Below, in pieces: positions 42,377-51,120 of a stretch of 64,000 bases of DNA. The stretch spans positions 1 to 64,000 of the forward strand of contig CAMATZ010000031.1 of NCBI GenBank assembly GCA_945861275.1, written 5' to 3'. Every line of letters begins with the position of its first letter. The stretch's first letter is position 1. The notes below the pieces were generated by a model. The model searched no databases. It was not told the origin of the DNA and saw nothing but the letters and a program-made list of their open reading frames with translations. The DNA comes from Bordetella parapertussis (GTDB taxonomy: Bacteria; Pseudomonadota; Gammaproteobacteria; Burkholderiales; SG8-41). The position numbers were made by a program, and so were the translations under genes.

Positions 42377-44503
42377 CTACTGGGTCTTGAGAACAATCAA
42401 CGAGTCCGCTACAACCACGCCTGATCCCGCCGGCCGCACCAGCACAGGATTCAGATCCATTTCCGCCATCCGATCGCGCAGCAGCCACGCGAATTCGGAA
42501 ACCGTAGCAAGCATTTGCGATAGCGCATCCACATCGCGCGGCGCCCGCCCGCGCACGCCGGCAAAAACCGGCGATGCTCTGAGCTCGCCGATCATCTCGC
42601 GGGCTGTTTCGGCGTCAAACGGCGCAACGCGGTAAGTTGTATCGCGCAGCGTTTCCGCCAGCACACCCCCCAGGCCGAACACCACGATCGGCCCAAACAC
42701 GGGATCATTCAGCACGCCGATAATCGTCTCAAGGCCGTCGCTGACCATTTCAGATACGAGCACTCCCACAATCGCCGCCGAAGGCACCTCCTTTTTCGCA
42801 TTGGCGACGACTTCCGCGACAGCGCATTCGAGTTGGGCATTGTCGGCGATGCCCAGCTTTACGCCGCCGATGTCTGACTTGTGCGCGATGTCGCGCGAGA
42901 CAATCTTTACCGCTACCGGATACTTCAGTCCGTCCGGTAAATACTTCGTGGCAACCTTTGCGTCCAGCAATACGTCGCGCGTCACGCTGAGACCAAACTC
43001 GCGCAGTATCTGTTTGGAGGCATGTTCGTCCAGTGTGCCGCTGCCTGCGGGTAACGCGGGCAGCTTGCGGCTCGCGGGCAGGTACTCGGTGGTGAGCCGC
43101 GCCGACTGTGCACGTGCGCGGCTGTAATCGGCGAGTTTGTCCATTGCGGCTGCCACACGGCGGGGCGTGCCCATGGTGGGTATGCCCGCGTTGCGAAATA
43201 ACCCGCGTCCCTCGACCGTCATTTCAGGCGGCAGCGCGGAGAACACAAACACCGGCTTGTTGCCGGGGTTGCGCGCGGCGAGTGTGGCGGTGGCGGACTG
43301 CACCAGGGTGTCGCCGCCGCCGGTGGCGAGAAACACACCCACCTGATCGATACCCGGATCGGCAAGCACGGCTTCGATGCACTCGGTAAACCGTGGCATG
43401 TTTTCTTTTTTCTGAAAGCCGGCGGTGAGGTCGATGGGGTTTTCCACCGAGCCGATGCTGGGCACGTGCTCGCGCAGTATCGCGCGGGTGGCTTCGGTGA
43501 GCAGCGCGAGTGTCAGCCCGTGATCGTCGGCGGCATCCGAAAAACTCACCAGCGATCCGCCGGAGCCGCTCATCACGGCCACATTGCGTCCGCGTGCGAG
43601 TCGCCCGCCAACCAGCGTTTGCAGAATATCCACCGCGTCGCCGATATCGCGGGCTTCGACTACGCCACACTGTCTGCACGCGGCGCGATACACATCGTAG
43701 GAGCCCGTCAGGAACGCGGTGTGCGAGGCGGCGGCGCGTTTACCCTGGCGCGTGTTGCCGGCTTTGATCACGACCAGGGGCTTGCCGGCGGCGAGCGCGC
43801 GCCGTGCAGCGGCCATGAAGGCGCGGCCATCGTGCACGCCTTCGAGGTAGGCGAGGACGACCTTGGTGCCGGGATCATCCACAAAAGCATCGATCAACTC
43901 GGTGGCCTTGATGTCGCACTCGGCGCCGCTCGCCACCAGATAGCGAAAGCCCACGCCGGCATAGCCGCACTGAATGACCATGCTGTTGCCGTAGCCGCCG
44001 CTCTGGATAATGGCGGACACCGGCCCCGGTGTGAGATCGGGCGGGCGCGTTATGCTGCCGAAGCCGGCGAACACATGGTCATGCACGTTTTTGTAACCCA
44101 GACAGTTCGGGCCGATGATGCGCACGCCGCCTGCGCGCGCGGCTTCGAGCATCTGGCGTTCGAGTGCCGCGCCTTCGGGGCCGACTTCACGAAAGCCGCC
44201 GCCGACTACCACGGCAAAGCCAATGCCTTTCTGGCTGCATTGCGTGATGACATCAGGCACATACTTTGCCTGCAGCACTATCACGGCAACATCGACCGGC
44301 CCGTCGATGTCAGCAATCGAGCGCAAGCATTTTTTGCCGGCGATTTCCTCGTAGTTCGGGTTGACCGGATAGATGCCGCCTTGATAGCCGTGCCGGTCGA
44401 GTGCGAGCAGTGTTTGTCGTCCGGGCCGTGACAGATCGTTGTTGGCGCCAACGATGGCAATGCCGCGCGGATTGAACATGCGGGTGAAATCAATGCGGGG
44501 CAT
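42377..44503 (-). CDS. ADP-forming acyl-CoA synthetase (acetyl-CoA synthetase-like)
   Basis: The 708-residue protein combines a CoA-binding domain (about 1-135), a succinyl-CoA-ligase-like domain with the phosphorylatable His in ASHTAFLTG (H261), and a C-terminal ATP-grasp domain (about 480-708, with AVKIVSRDIAHKSDIGG). It would form acyl-CoA from an acid, CoA and a nucleotide triphosphate. It lies last in a minus-strand series with hotdog, MaoC, DUF35 and thiolase-like genes, so it probably activates the acid they process. Confidence 0.9.
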   Translation of the reverse strand: MPRIDFTRMFNPRGIAIVGANNDLSRPGRQTLLALDRHGYQGGIYPVNPNYEEIAGKKCLRSIADIDGPVDVAVIVLQAKYVPDVITQCSQKGIGFAVVVGGGFREVGPEGAALERQMLEAARAGGVRIIGPNCLGYKNVHDHVFAGFGSITRPPDLTPGPVSAIIQSGGYGNSMVIQCGYAGVGFRYLVASGAECDIKATELIDAFVDDPGTKVVLAYLEGVHDGRAFMAAARRALAAGKPLVVIKAGNTRQGKRAAASHTAFLTGSYDVYRAACRQCGVVEARDIGDAVDILQTLVGGRLARGRNVAVMSGSGGSLVSFSDAADDHGLTLALLTEATRAILREHVPSIGSVENPIDLTAGFQKKENMPRFTECIEAVLADPGIDQVGVFLATGGGDTLVQSATATLAARNPGNKPVFVFSALPPEMTVEGRGLFRNAGIPTMGTPRRVAAAMDKLADYSRARAQSARLTTEYLPASRKLPALPAGSGTLDEHASKQILREFGLSVTRDVLLDAKVATKYLPDGLKYPVAVKIVSRDIAHKSDIGGVKLGIADNAQLECAVAEVVANAKKEVPSAAIVGVLVSEMVSDGLETIIGVLNDPVFGPIVVFGLGGVLAETLRDTTYRVAPFDAETAREMIGELRASPVFAGVRGRAPRDVDALSQMLATVSEFAWLLRDRMAEMDLNPVLVRPAGSGVVVADSLIVLKTQ

Positions 44504-44587
44504 CGGATGTTTTTTCGCGTGGGTGCGTCGTTATAGGTAAATGATTAAACGGCTCATCCCGATTTTGTGCGCGTCATATGCCTACCC

Positions 44588-44615
44588 CGTCATTCCAGCT
44601 TGCGCTGGAATGACG
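44588..44615. repeat. Single REP-like hairpin CGTCATTCCAGC
   Basis: Perfect 12-base arms with a four-base loop form one hairpin of the REP-like family between the hotdog gene and the acyl-CoA synthetase gene. The rest of the 242-base gap is AT-rich and without a gene. Confidence 0.75.
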
Positions 44616-44745
44616 GCGGAGTGGGTCGCCGAATCCGGTAATTGCAATCTGTGTTGCGCATGTCAGGATCAAATAAACTGCATAACTCATTGTTTTTAAA
44701 TAATATTTCCGTGGCATCGAGTAGTGCAAGAGCACCTCATCGATG

Positions 44746-45609
44746 CTACGCGGTACCCGCCGCCACCGTTTCCGCGCCGCGCAGTTTGATGATTTGCGTG
44801 TGGTAAATCTCGGCGCAGACTTCATCGTTCGAGCGCACGGCGCAATAGATGGTGAGCCAGTGGTTTTGTTTTTTCTCCCACTTGGCTATGGGCAATGTCA
44901 GGATGTGCACGGGATCGCCCACGCGCAGCATTTTGCGGATCACCGCTTTGGTCGAGCTGTGCACGGCGTTGTCGCCGATGAACTGATTGTTGTAGCCGAG
45001 CTGCACCAGCCGCAACACATGCGCAGGATGCAGCGGCGGGCATTCGCCTTGCGCATATATCGGCACATCATCTTCGAGCACGCCTTTCCAGTAAGCGTTG
45101 TCCTGCGCGGTGAGCGTGAGACTCAGCGAACGATACGCCTGACCCACGATGATGTTGTCCCAGGTGCGGCGCTGCGTGACCGGGCCTTCCCATTCGTTGG
45201 GCCGGGTCGCGGCGGCGGCATCCACTGCGGGAAAAGCGCTGGGCGCCGCGCTCAGCAGGCGCGCGCAAATTTCGCCGCCTGCGGTTTCGTTGTAGGCCGT
45301 GACCTCGTACGCCTGCTCTGCCTCGCGGTTGGCAACCGGCAAGGTTTCGATGCGCAGGTGATCGCCTTCGCACACGGGCTTGATAAATTTGGCTTCGATG
45401 ACAGCGCGGCTCAACCACGCTGCGCCCAATTGCGATACCAGCGCGCGCGTCATGTTGCCGTAGTTCGCCACACCCAGCACAAAGGGGCCGCGAAAGCCGA
45501 GTTTTTGCGGCAGGCCGTCCTGGTGCATGCGGTTGTGCGACTGGTGATTCGCGTGATGCGCGATGACGGTGTAGGGTTTGCCGATGTCGTAGGTTTGGGT
45601 TGGGGTCAT
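44746..45609 (-). CDS. Double-hotdog (MaoC-like) acyl-CoA hydratase/thioesterase-type protein
   Basis: The 287-residue protein looks like two hotdog halves (about 1-140 and 150-287). The N-terminal half includes FVLGVANYGNMTRALV and the second LHPAHVLRLVQLGYNN. The canonical hydratase D-x-N/H pair is not obvious, so it may be a non-catalytic or thioesterase-like partner. It is separated from the Bug gene upstream by a palindromic repeat. Function in acyl-CoA metabolism is inferred from context. Confidence 0.7.
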   Translation of the reverse strand: MTPTQTYDIGKPYTVIAHHANHQSHNRMHQDGLPQKLGFRGPFVLGVANYGNMTRALVSQLGAAWLSRAVIEAKFIKPVCEGDHLRIETLPVANREAEQAYEVTAYNETAGGEICARLLSAAPSAFPAVDAAAATRPNEWEGPVTQRRTWDNIIVGQAYRSLSLTLTAQDNAYWKGVLEDDVPIYAQGECPPLHPAHVLRLVQLGYNNQFIGDNAVHSSTKAVIRKMLRVGDPVHILTLPIAKWEKKQNHWLTIYCAVRSNDEVCAEIYHTQIIKLRGAETVAAGTA

Positions 45610-45659
45610 TGCAGTTGTTGGTCCATTCAGGATCAGAAAACAATGGGGTTTTGTAAGCA

Positions 45660-45802
45660 GTTGTAGGTTGGGGTGAGCCTGCGAACCCCAACAACCGCTT
45701 AACCACAGAATACACGGAAAAAACCGCGCACATTTCTTTCCGAATAGCGCGTGGTCGATATCATTTGGTGTTGGGGTTCCTTCGTCACCCCAACCTACAA
45801 CT
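45660..45802. repeat. Palindrome GTTGTAGGTTGGGG...CCCCAACCTACAAC
   Basis: Outer 14-base arms and inner CCCCAACA / TGTTGGGG pairs form a double foldback of 143 bases. It is related to 2425-2509. It lies inside the minus-strand catabolic series and could reduce transcription into the hotdog and synthetase genes. Confidence 0.75.
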
Positions 45803-45887
45803 TCTACCGATGCTTAAAATAGTGCCAATGGATTCGGGAAACCGTTGATAATGCGTTGCCCCTTGTCGGCGTGCCGGGCCCGTATCG

Positions 45888-46868
45888 TCACTGCGGTTTC
45901 AGCCCCAGCGCAGGAATCATTTTCCCGAACGCTTTCAGCTCCCGCTCCAGTTTCGCCCGGAACTCCGCCGGCGAACTGCCGACGGGGTCGGCACCCAGTG
46001 CGGCAAGGCGCTCCACGTTTTCGGGCCGTTTAAGCAGCTTCACGATCTCTGCATGCAATAAAGTGATGATGGCGCGCGGCGTGGCGGCGGGCGCGAGCAA
46101 CCCCTGCCACGGCGACGCTTCCATACCGGTCACGCCCGCTTCGTCGAAGGTGGGAACGTCGGGCAGGTAGTGCACGCGCTTCGCGGCCGAGGTGGCGATG
46201 ACCTTGATCCTGCCGGTTTTGACTTGCGGCAATGTCGCGGTTGCAGTCAAAAATGAGACCTGCACTTCGCCTGACAACAGCGCCATCTGCGCGGACGCGC
46301 CGCCTTTGTAGCTTACCGAAGTGATGCTTTTAGTGGTGTCGGTTTTTAACTTGAAAATCTCGGCCGCCAGATGCGTCGAGCTGCCGGGCTGCGTGAATCC
46401 CGCCATGAGGCCGCCGGGCTTCGATTTCGACAGCGCGACCAATTCCTTGATCGTATTCGCCGCCACACCGGGATGGACAACGAGGAATAGCGGTTGCTCC
46501 GCGATTTCGCTGATCGGTGCGAAGTCCTTCAACACATCGTAGGGCGGCTTGATATGCAGGAACGGCGTGATGGTGAATGCAGCAAAGGCAAACAACAGGG
46601 TGTAGCCGTCGGCGCGCGCATGCGCTACCAGTTCGGATGCGATCACGCCGCCGCCCGCACGGTTGTCGATGACGATGGGCCGCCCCAGACTCTGATTCAA
46701 GCTGGCGGAAACGATGCGCGCCACGCCGTCGTTGCTGCCGCCCGGTGGCGAGGGCACGAGCACGCGGATGGGTTTGCTCGGATAAGGTTCGATTTGCGCA
46801 CGCGTAACGGCAGGCACGCCCAGCAGCATTGCGACCGTCGCAACTTTGCTGAGGGCTCCGCTATTCAA
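45888..46868 (-). CDS. Bug/TctC-type solute-binding protein 10
   Basis: The 326-residue protein has a signal ending VTRAQ, VPSPPGGSNDGVAR, the DGYTLL turn and SVSYKGGASAQ in place of HVPYKG. Its start overlaps the stop of the MaoC gene by eight bases, so uptake and hydratase functions are co-expressed. The ligand is likely the acid or side chain handled by this gene set. Confidence 0.9.
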   Translation of the reverse strand: MNSGALSKVATVAMLLGVPAVTRAQIEPYPSKPIRVLVPSPPGGSNDGVARIVSASLNQSLGRPIVIDNRAGGGVIASELVAHARADGYTLLFAFAAFTITPFLHIKPPYDVLKDFAPISEIAEQPLFLVVHPGVAANTIKELVALSKSKPGGLMAGFTQPGSSTHLAAEIFKLKTDTTKSITSVSYKGGASAQMALLSGEVQVSFLTATATLPQVKTGRIKVIATSAAKRVHYLPDVPTFDEAGVTGMEASPWQGLLAPAATPRAIITLLHAEIVKLLKRPENVERLAALGADPVGSSPAEFRAKLERELKAFGKMIPALGLKPQ

Positions 46869-47328
46869 AAAAGAACCGCCCCACCTTCACGCCGGTTACC
46901 CACGGTTTGTCGCTGTTTTCAACTTCGATGCAAAATTCGACTTCAACCCGCAGGGAACCATCGGGCCGCTCTTCAATGGCGAGCAGTTTCGAGCGCGCGC
47001 GGATACGTGAGTCGGTGCGCAGCGGCGACAAAAAGCGGATGCGATCCCAGCCCTGATTCAACGAATACTTGCGCGGGTAACGGCTGTAAGGGGAGATCGC
47101 GCGGCTCAGCCGCGGCATCAGCGCGATGCCCATATTGCCCGGCGCGATGGTGTTTCCAAATTGAGATTGTTTGGCGCGCTCGACGTCGGTGTGTATCCAG
47201 CCGGTTTCGCCGCTGAGCGCCACGAAATCATCGATCAGTTTTTGCGTGACCACGAACCACTCGCCGGGCCCGGAGTCCAGCCCGATGTCGTTGCGCATGG
47301 CTTCGAGCACGGCTTGTTTGGGCATCAT
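46861..47328 (-). CDS. MaoC-family hydratase (hotdog fold)
   Basis: The 155-residue single hotdog protein shows the MaoC/R-hydratase pattern: FVALSGETGWIHTDVERAKQSQFGNTIAPG, read in pieces as the D/H active-site loop (W-IHTD) and the A-PG turn. It would hydrate a trans-2-enoyl-CoA to a 3-hydroxyacyl-CoA. ATG at 47328 follows the repeat at 47378-47482. It is coupled to Bug gene 10 downstream. Confidence 0.82.
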   Translation of the reverse strand: MMPKQAVLEAMRNDIGLDSGPGEWFVVTQKLIDDFVALSGETGWIHTDVERAKQSQFGNTIAPGNMGIALMPRLSRAISPYSRYPRKYSLNQGWDRIRFLSPLRTDSRIRARSKLLAIEERPDGSLRVEVEFCIEVENSDKPWVTGVKVGRFFFE

Positions 47329-47377
47329 GATGGGTCGGGTGCTTCGAGTGGCGGGGTGCGGTGCCAGTGGCTGCGGT

Positions 47378-47482
47378 ACTTCTTTCCCTCACCCTCGGTC
47401 GGCTCCGCCCCCCTCGCTTCGCTCTCCCCGGTGAGAGGGATGAAAAGCCCTTCTCCCGCCGGGAGAAGGGTTGGGATGAGGG
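47378..47482. repeat. CTCACCCTCGGTCGGC repeat, copy 2
   Basis: A near-identical copy of 34700-34790 on the same strand. It lies in the 166-base gap between the DUF35 and MaoC genes and ends with a GGGAGAAGGGTTGGGATGAGG tail absent from copy 1. Confidence 0.8.
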
Positions 47483-47494
47483 AGATTTTAAAGT

Positions 47495-47896
47495 CTACGC
47501 CGGCGTAAACATTGGCACCGAAAACCCGCCCTCGGTTTTCTTGAACACCACTTTCACCTTTTGTCCAATCTTGACCGCATCCAGATCGCAATCGACGATG
47601 TTGGTCATCATCTTGGGGCCTTCGTCGAGTGTGACGTAGGCGATGCAATAGGGCACCGGGCCGCCACGGCGGGTGACGCTGTAGGCGTAGATCACGCCGC
47701 TGCCTTTGGTTTGCAGCCACTCAACTTTGTCGCTGAAGCAAAACGGGCACAGCACGCGCGGGTAATGGTGCAGTTCGCCGCAAGCGCCGCACTTTTTGAC
47801 CAACAACTTGCCTTCGGCGCAGGCGTCGAAGTAGGGCTTGTCGCCGGGGTTTAACGTCGGGTCGCGCAGTTTTCTGTCTTGTGCTGGGGTGGCCAT
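47495..47896 (-). CDS. DUF35 zinc-ribbon/OB-fold protein
   Basis: The 133-residue protein has the DUF35 layout: an N-terminal helix, a zinc ribbon (C36, C39, C50, C53) and an OB fold with VIYAYSVTRRGG. Such proteins bind acyl-CoA and partner with thiolase-like proteins. In steroid degradation a DUF35 domain is essential for the Ltp2 aldolase. AAAGGGAA precedes the ATG, and only four bases separate it from the thiolase-like gene, so the two products probably form a complex. Confidence 0.88.
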   Translation of the reverse strand: MATPAQDRKLRDPTLNPGDKPYFDACAEGKLLVKKCGACGELHHYPRVLCPFCFSDKVEWLQTKGSGVIYAYSVTRRGGPVPYCIAYVTLDEGPKMMTNIVDCDLDAVKIGQKVKVVFKKTEGGFSVPMFTPA

Positions 47897-47900
47897 TTTG

Positions 47901-49067
47901 TTATTCCCTTTCCATAATCAAGGTGCCGCTGCCATGCCGGTGGCCGAGTGCGCCGCCGGTGCCGTGCGCGAGTGCGAGGTTGCAGTTTTTCACCTGCACC
48001 GCGGGATGTGCTTCGCCGCGCAACTGGCGCACTGCTTCGAGGATTTTGGTCATGCCGCCACGGTTGGCCGGGTGGTTGTTGCACAGGCCGCCGCCGTCGG
48101 TGTTGAACGGCAGTTTGCCGCTGCCGGAAATCAGGTTGCCGTTGGCAACAAATTTGCCGCCATCGCCTTTTTTGCAGAAGCCCAGGTCTTCAAGCTGCAT
48201 CACCACGGTGATGGTGAAGCTGTCATAGATCGACGCGTATTTGATGTCGCCGGGCGTGACGCCGGCTTCTTCAAACGCACGCGGGCCGCTCCATGCGGCG
48301 CCGGAGTAGGTCAGGTCAACCTTGCCGCCCATCTGGCCTTTCATGGCCTCGCCTGCGCCTATCAGCTTGACCAGCGGCCGCTTGAGGCTTTTGGCGATTT
48401 CCGGCTTGCACACGATTACCGCACCGGCGCCGTCGCTCACCACGCAGCAATCGAGGCGATGCAGCGGGTCGGAAATCATCGGCGAGGCCAGCACTTCCTC
48501 GACCGTGACCACATTGCGCAGCATGGCGTTCGGGTTGTGCTGCGCGTGATGTGAAGCCGCAACTTTCACCCACGCGAGTTGTTCGCTGGTGGTGCCGAAT
48601 TCGTACATGTGGCGCATGGCGCACATCGCATACAAATTGACGGTTACCGGGCTGTAGGGCGCTTCAAACGGACCATCGGGCATGTTCGCGCCGCGATCAC
48701 GCACTTGCGTGCCGGAGCTGCCTTCCGAGTTGGGGCGCCCGGCGAGTGTCACCAGCGCCACGTTGCATTTGCCCAAGGCAATGGCTTGCGCCGCATGCGC
48801 AACATGCAACAGATACGAGGTGCCGCCCATGTCGGTGGAGTCGATGTGCCGCAACTTCAGGTTCATGTAGTTCGCCATGCTCCAGACGTTGCCGCCCGGC
48901 GCATCACCGGCGCAGAAGTAGCCGTCGATGTCGTTTTTGGTGAGTCCCGCGTCTTCGAGCGCGCCTTTTGCAACTTCGGCGTGCAACTGGGCGACGGAAT
49001 GATCGGGCGCTTTTCGCAGCGGATGCTCGTAAGCGCCTACGATGTAGGCTTTGCCTTTGGTGCTCAT
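47901..49067 (-). CDS. Thiolase-like protein (SCP-x/Ltp2 type)
   Basis: The 388-residue thiolase-fold protein has C-terminal motifs NTDGGGLCNNHPANRGG and AHGTGGALGH. In the stretch where thiolases carry the nucleophilic Cys it reads STDMGGTSYLLHVAHA, with no Cys visible. This fits the non-thiolytic branch that includes the steroid side-chain aldolase Ltp2, which needs a DUF35 partner; that partner is encoded next door. A retro-aldol cleavage of a beta-hydroxyacyl-CoA is therefore plausible, but inferred. Confidence 0.85.
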   Translation of the reverse strand: MSTKGKAYIVGAYEHPLRKAPDHSVAQLHAEVAKGALEDAGLTKNDIDGYFCAGDAPGGNVWSMANYMNLKLRHIDSTDMGGTSYLLHVAHAAQAIALGKCNVALVTLAGRPNSEGSSGTQVRDRGANMPDGPFEAPYSPVTVNLYAMCAMRHMYEFGTTSEQLAWVKVAASHHAQHNPNAMLRNVVTVEEVLASPMISDPLHRLDCCVVSDGAGAVIVCKPEIAKSLKRPLVKLIGAGEAMKGQMGGKVDLTYSGAAWSGPRAFEEAGVTPGDIKYASIYDSFTITVVMQLEDLGFCKKGDGGKFVANGNLISGSGKLPFNTDGGGLCNNHPANRGGMTKILEAVRQLRGEAHPAVQVKNCNLALAHGTGGALGHRHGSGTLIMERE

Positions 49068-49205
49068 GTGTGATTCCCCTTTTTTAAAACCACGGTCAAT
49101 TTAACTCGAAATGGCGAAACTCACAAATCCTTGCGTGTGACATGACGCCAGAGTTCAATTGGTGAATAATGGGCGGATACTTTAAAAGCCCCGGAGAGAT
49201 TCCAC

Positions 49206-50180
49206 GTGATTTTGCGACCGACGTTTGGTGTTTTCGTAACCGCTATGCTTTGCGTGGCGGCCAGTGCCGCGTGCCACGCGCAGAATTGGCCCACCAAGCC
49301 GATACGCATGCTGGTAGGCTTTCCGCCCGGCGGGCCGACCGACGTGGTGGCGCGCATCGTCAGCGAAAAAGTGGCGCAGCAGACCGGCCAGCAGGTGGTG
49401 GTGGACAACCGCCCCGGCGCCGCGGGCAACATCGCGGTGGAAATCCTCACGCGCGCGGCGGGAGACGGCCACACGCTGTTGTATTCGAGCAATGCGATAG
49501 CGGTGTCGCCGGGACTTTATTCCAGGCTGCCGTATGATCCGCTGAAGGACGTGACACCGGTGACCGAAATCGGCGCGGGCTGCCTGATATTTGTCACGCA
49601 TCCGGCGCTGCCGATCAAGAACGTGCCGGAATTCATCGCCTACGCCAAAGCACGGCCGGGGCAACTTAATTTTGCGTCGTCGGGCACCGGTACCAGCACC
49701 CATCTGGCGGCGGTGATGTTCTCGCAGCGCGTGGGTATTACCACCCAGCACATACCCTACAAAGGCACGGCGCCGTCGCTGGTGGACATGATTGCCGGGC
49801 GCACACAGTTTTTGATGGGCGCGGTGTTGACGGCCGTGCCGCATGTGCGCGACGGGCGCTTGCGCGCGCTGGGTGTCACCGGCAAAAAGCGCATTGCGTC
49901 ACTGCCCGATCTACGCACGCTGGATGAAGGCGATCTGCCGGGATTCGTGGTGACCACATGGCAGGGTTTGTTTGCACCTGCGGGCGTGCCACCGGCGCTG
50001 CTCGCGCGCGTGAACGCCGAGTTCGTGAAGGCCGTCAAAAGCCCCGAACTGCGTCCGCGTATCGAACAGCAGGACATGGAGCCGACAGGGCCGGGGCATG
50101 TTGAATTCAACGCGATGTATCGCGCGGAACTCGCGCGCTGGACCAAGGTGGCGAAGGATGCGGGGTTGAAAGCGGATTAA
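49206..50180 (+). CDS. Bug/TctC-type solute-binding protein 11
   Basis: The 324-residue precursor starts with GTG at 49206 after GGAGAG and has a signal ending ACHAQ. It shows VGFPPGGPTDVVAR, GDGHTLL and HIPYKGTAP. It is divergent from the thiolase-like operon and followed, after 33 bases, by the YeeE/YedE-type genes, so a link with sulfur-compound transport is possible. Confidence 0.9.
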   Translation: MILRPTFGVFVTAMLCVAASAACHAQNWPTKPIRMLVGFPPGGPTDVVARIVSEKVAQQTGQQVVVDNRPGAAGNIAVEILTRAAGDGHTLLYSSNAIAVSPGLYSRLPYDPLKDVTPVTEIGAGCLIFVTHPALPIKNVPEFIAYAKARPGQLNFASSGTGTSTHLAAVMFSQRVGITTQHIPYKGTAPSLVDMIAGRTQFLMGAVLTAVPHVRDGRLRALGVTGKKRIASLPDLRTLDEGDLPGFVVTTWQGLFAPAGVPPALLARVNAEFVKAVKSPELRPRIEQQDMEPTGPGHVEFNAMYRAELARWTKVAKDAGLKAD

Positions 50181-50213
50181 ACAAATAACTATTCAAATTT
50201 TTCGGTAACGCTC

Positions 50214-50651
50214 ATGACCTTCGACCTCAATGCATTCACCCCTGCGTCGGCTGCGGCCGGTGGCGCGCTGGTTGGCCTTGCGGCCGCCCTGTTGCTGTTG
50301 TTCAACGGACGCATTGCCGGCATCAGCGGCATTGTGGGCGGATTGCTGCGGCCGAAGGCGGGCGATGTGAGCTGGCGGCTGGCATTTGTGATCGGCTTGA
50401 TGAGTGCTCCCGCAGCGTACCAACTGTTTGCGGCGTTGCCTGCGAGTCGTATTGAAAGCAGCGACGCACTCATCATCGTGGCCGGCCTGCTGGTGGGTGT
50501 GGGCACGCGCTATGGCTCGGGTTGCACCAGCGGTCACGGCGTGTGCGGGCTTTCGCGCCTTTCCGTGAGATCGCTGGTTGCCACTCTGGTATTCATGGCG
50601 GCGGGATTTTTCACCGTGTTTGTGGTACGCCATCTCCTGGGCGCTGTGTGA
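50214..50651 (+). CDS. YeeE/YedE-family membrane protein, first half
   Basis: The 145-residue hydrophobic protein has about four membrane segments and the family signature [15 protein letters not shown] (about residues 101-115), whose cysteines conduct thiosulfate in the TsuA homologue. It corresponds to one half of the usual full-length YeeE protein; the other half follows as a separate gene. Confidence 0.88.
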   Translation: MTFDLNAFTPASAAAGGALVGLAAALLLLFNGRIAGISGIVGGLLRPKAGDVSWRLAFVIGLMSAPAAYQLFAALPASRIESSDALIIVAGLLVGVGTRYGSGCTSGHGVCGLSRLSVRSLVATLVFMAAGFFTVFVVRHLLGAV

Positions 50652-50658
50652 GGACTCT

Positions 50659-51093
50659 ATGAACGCGTTGCTTGCTTTAGTGGCGGGTCTGGTGTTCGGC
50701 GTGGGATTGCTGGTATCGGGTATGGCTAACCCCGCGAAGGTGCTGGGATTTCTCGATCTTGCCGGACTGTGGGATCCGTCGCTGGCGCTGGTGATGGCCG
50801 GCGCCATAGTGGTGGGGCTGGCGGCGTTCACACTCGCCCGTCGCCGTCGAACAAGCTGGCTGGGCTTGCCGATGCAGATGCCGGGTGCGACACACATCGA
50901 CCGCCGGTTGGTCATCGGCAGCGTGTTGTTTGGTGTGGGCTGGGGGCTCGCGGGTATTTGCCCGGGCCCGGCGCTGGTGCTGGTGGGGGCGGGCGCCGCT
51001 AACGGTAAGGGTCTGATCTTTGCGGCTGCCATGCTCGCGGGCATGGGAGTATTCGAAGCGTTGGAGCGGGTTAGGTCCAGGCGCCAGCGCTAA
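50659..51093 (+). CDS. YeeE/YedE-family membrane protein, second half
   Basis: The 144-residue membrane protein carries the second signature, GVGWGLAGICPGPAL, and an SGMANPAKVLGFLD segment found in the split form of this family. Start ATG at 50659 follows seven bases after the first half stops. The two should assemble to import thiosulfate or another sulfur compound. Confidence 0.88.
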   Translation: MNALLALVAGLVFGVGLLVSGMANPAKVLGFLDLAGLWDPSLALVMAGAIVVGLAAFTLARRRRTSWLGLPMQMPGATHIDRRLVIGSVLFGVGWGLAGICPGPALVLVGAGAANGKGLIFAAAMLAGMGVFEALERVRSRRQR

Positions 51094-51120
51094 GGCTGTT
51101 TAGGCTGAATAGTTAAGTAG

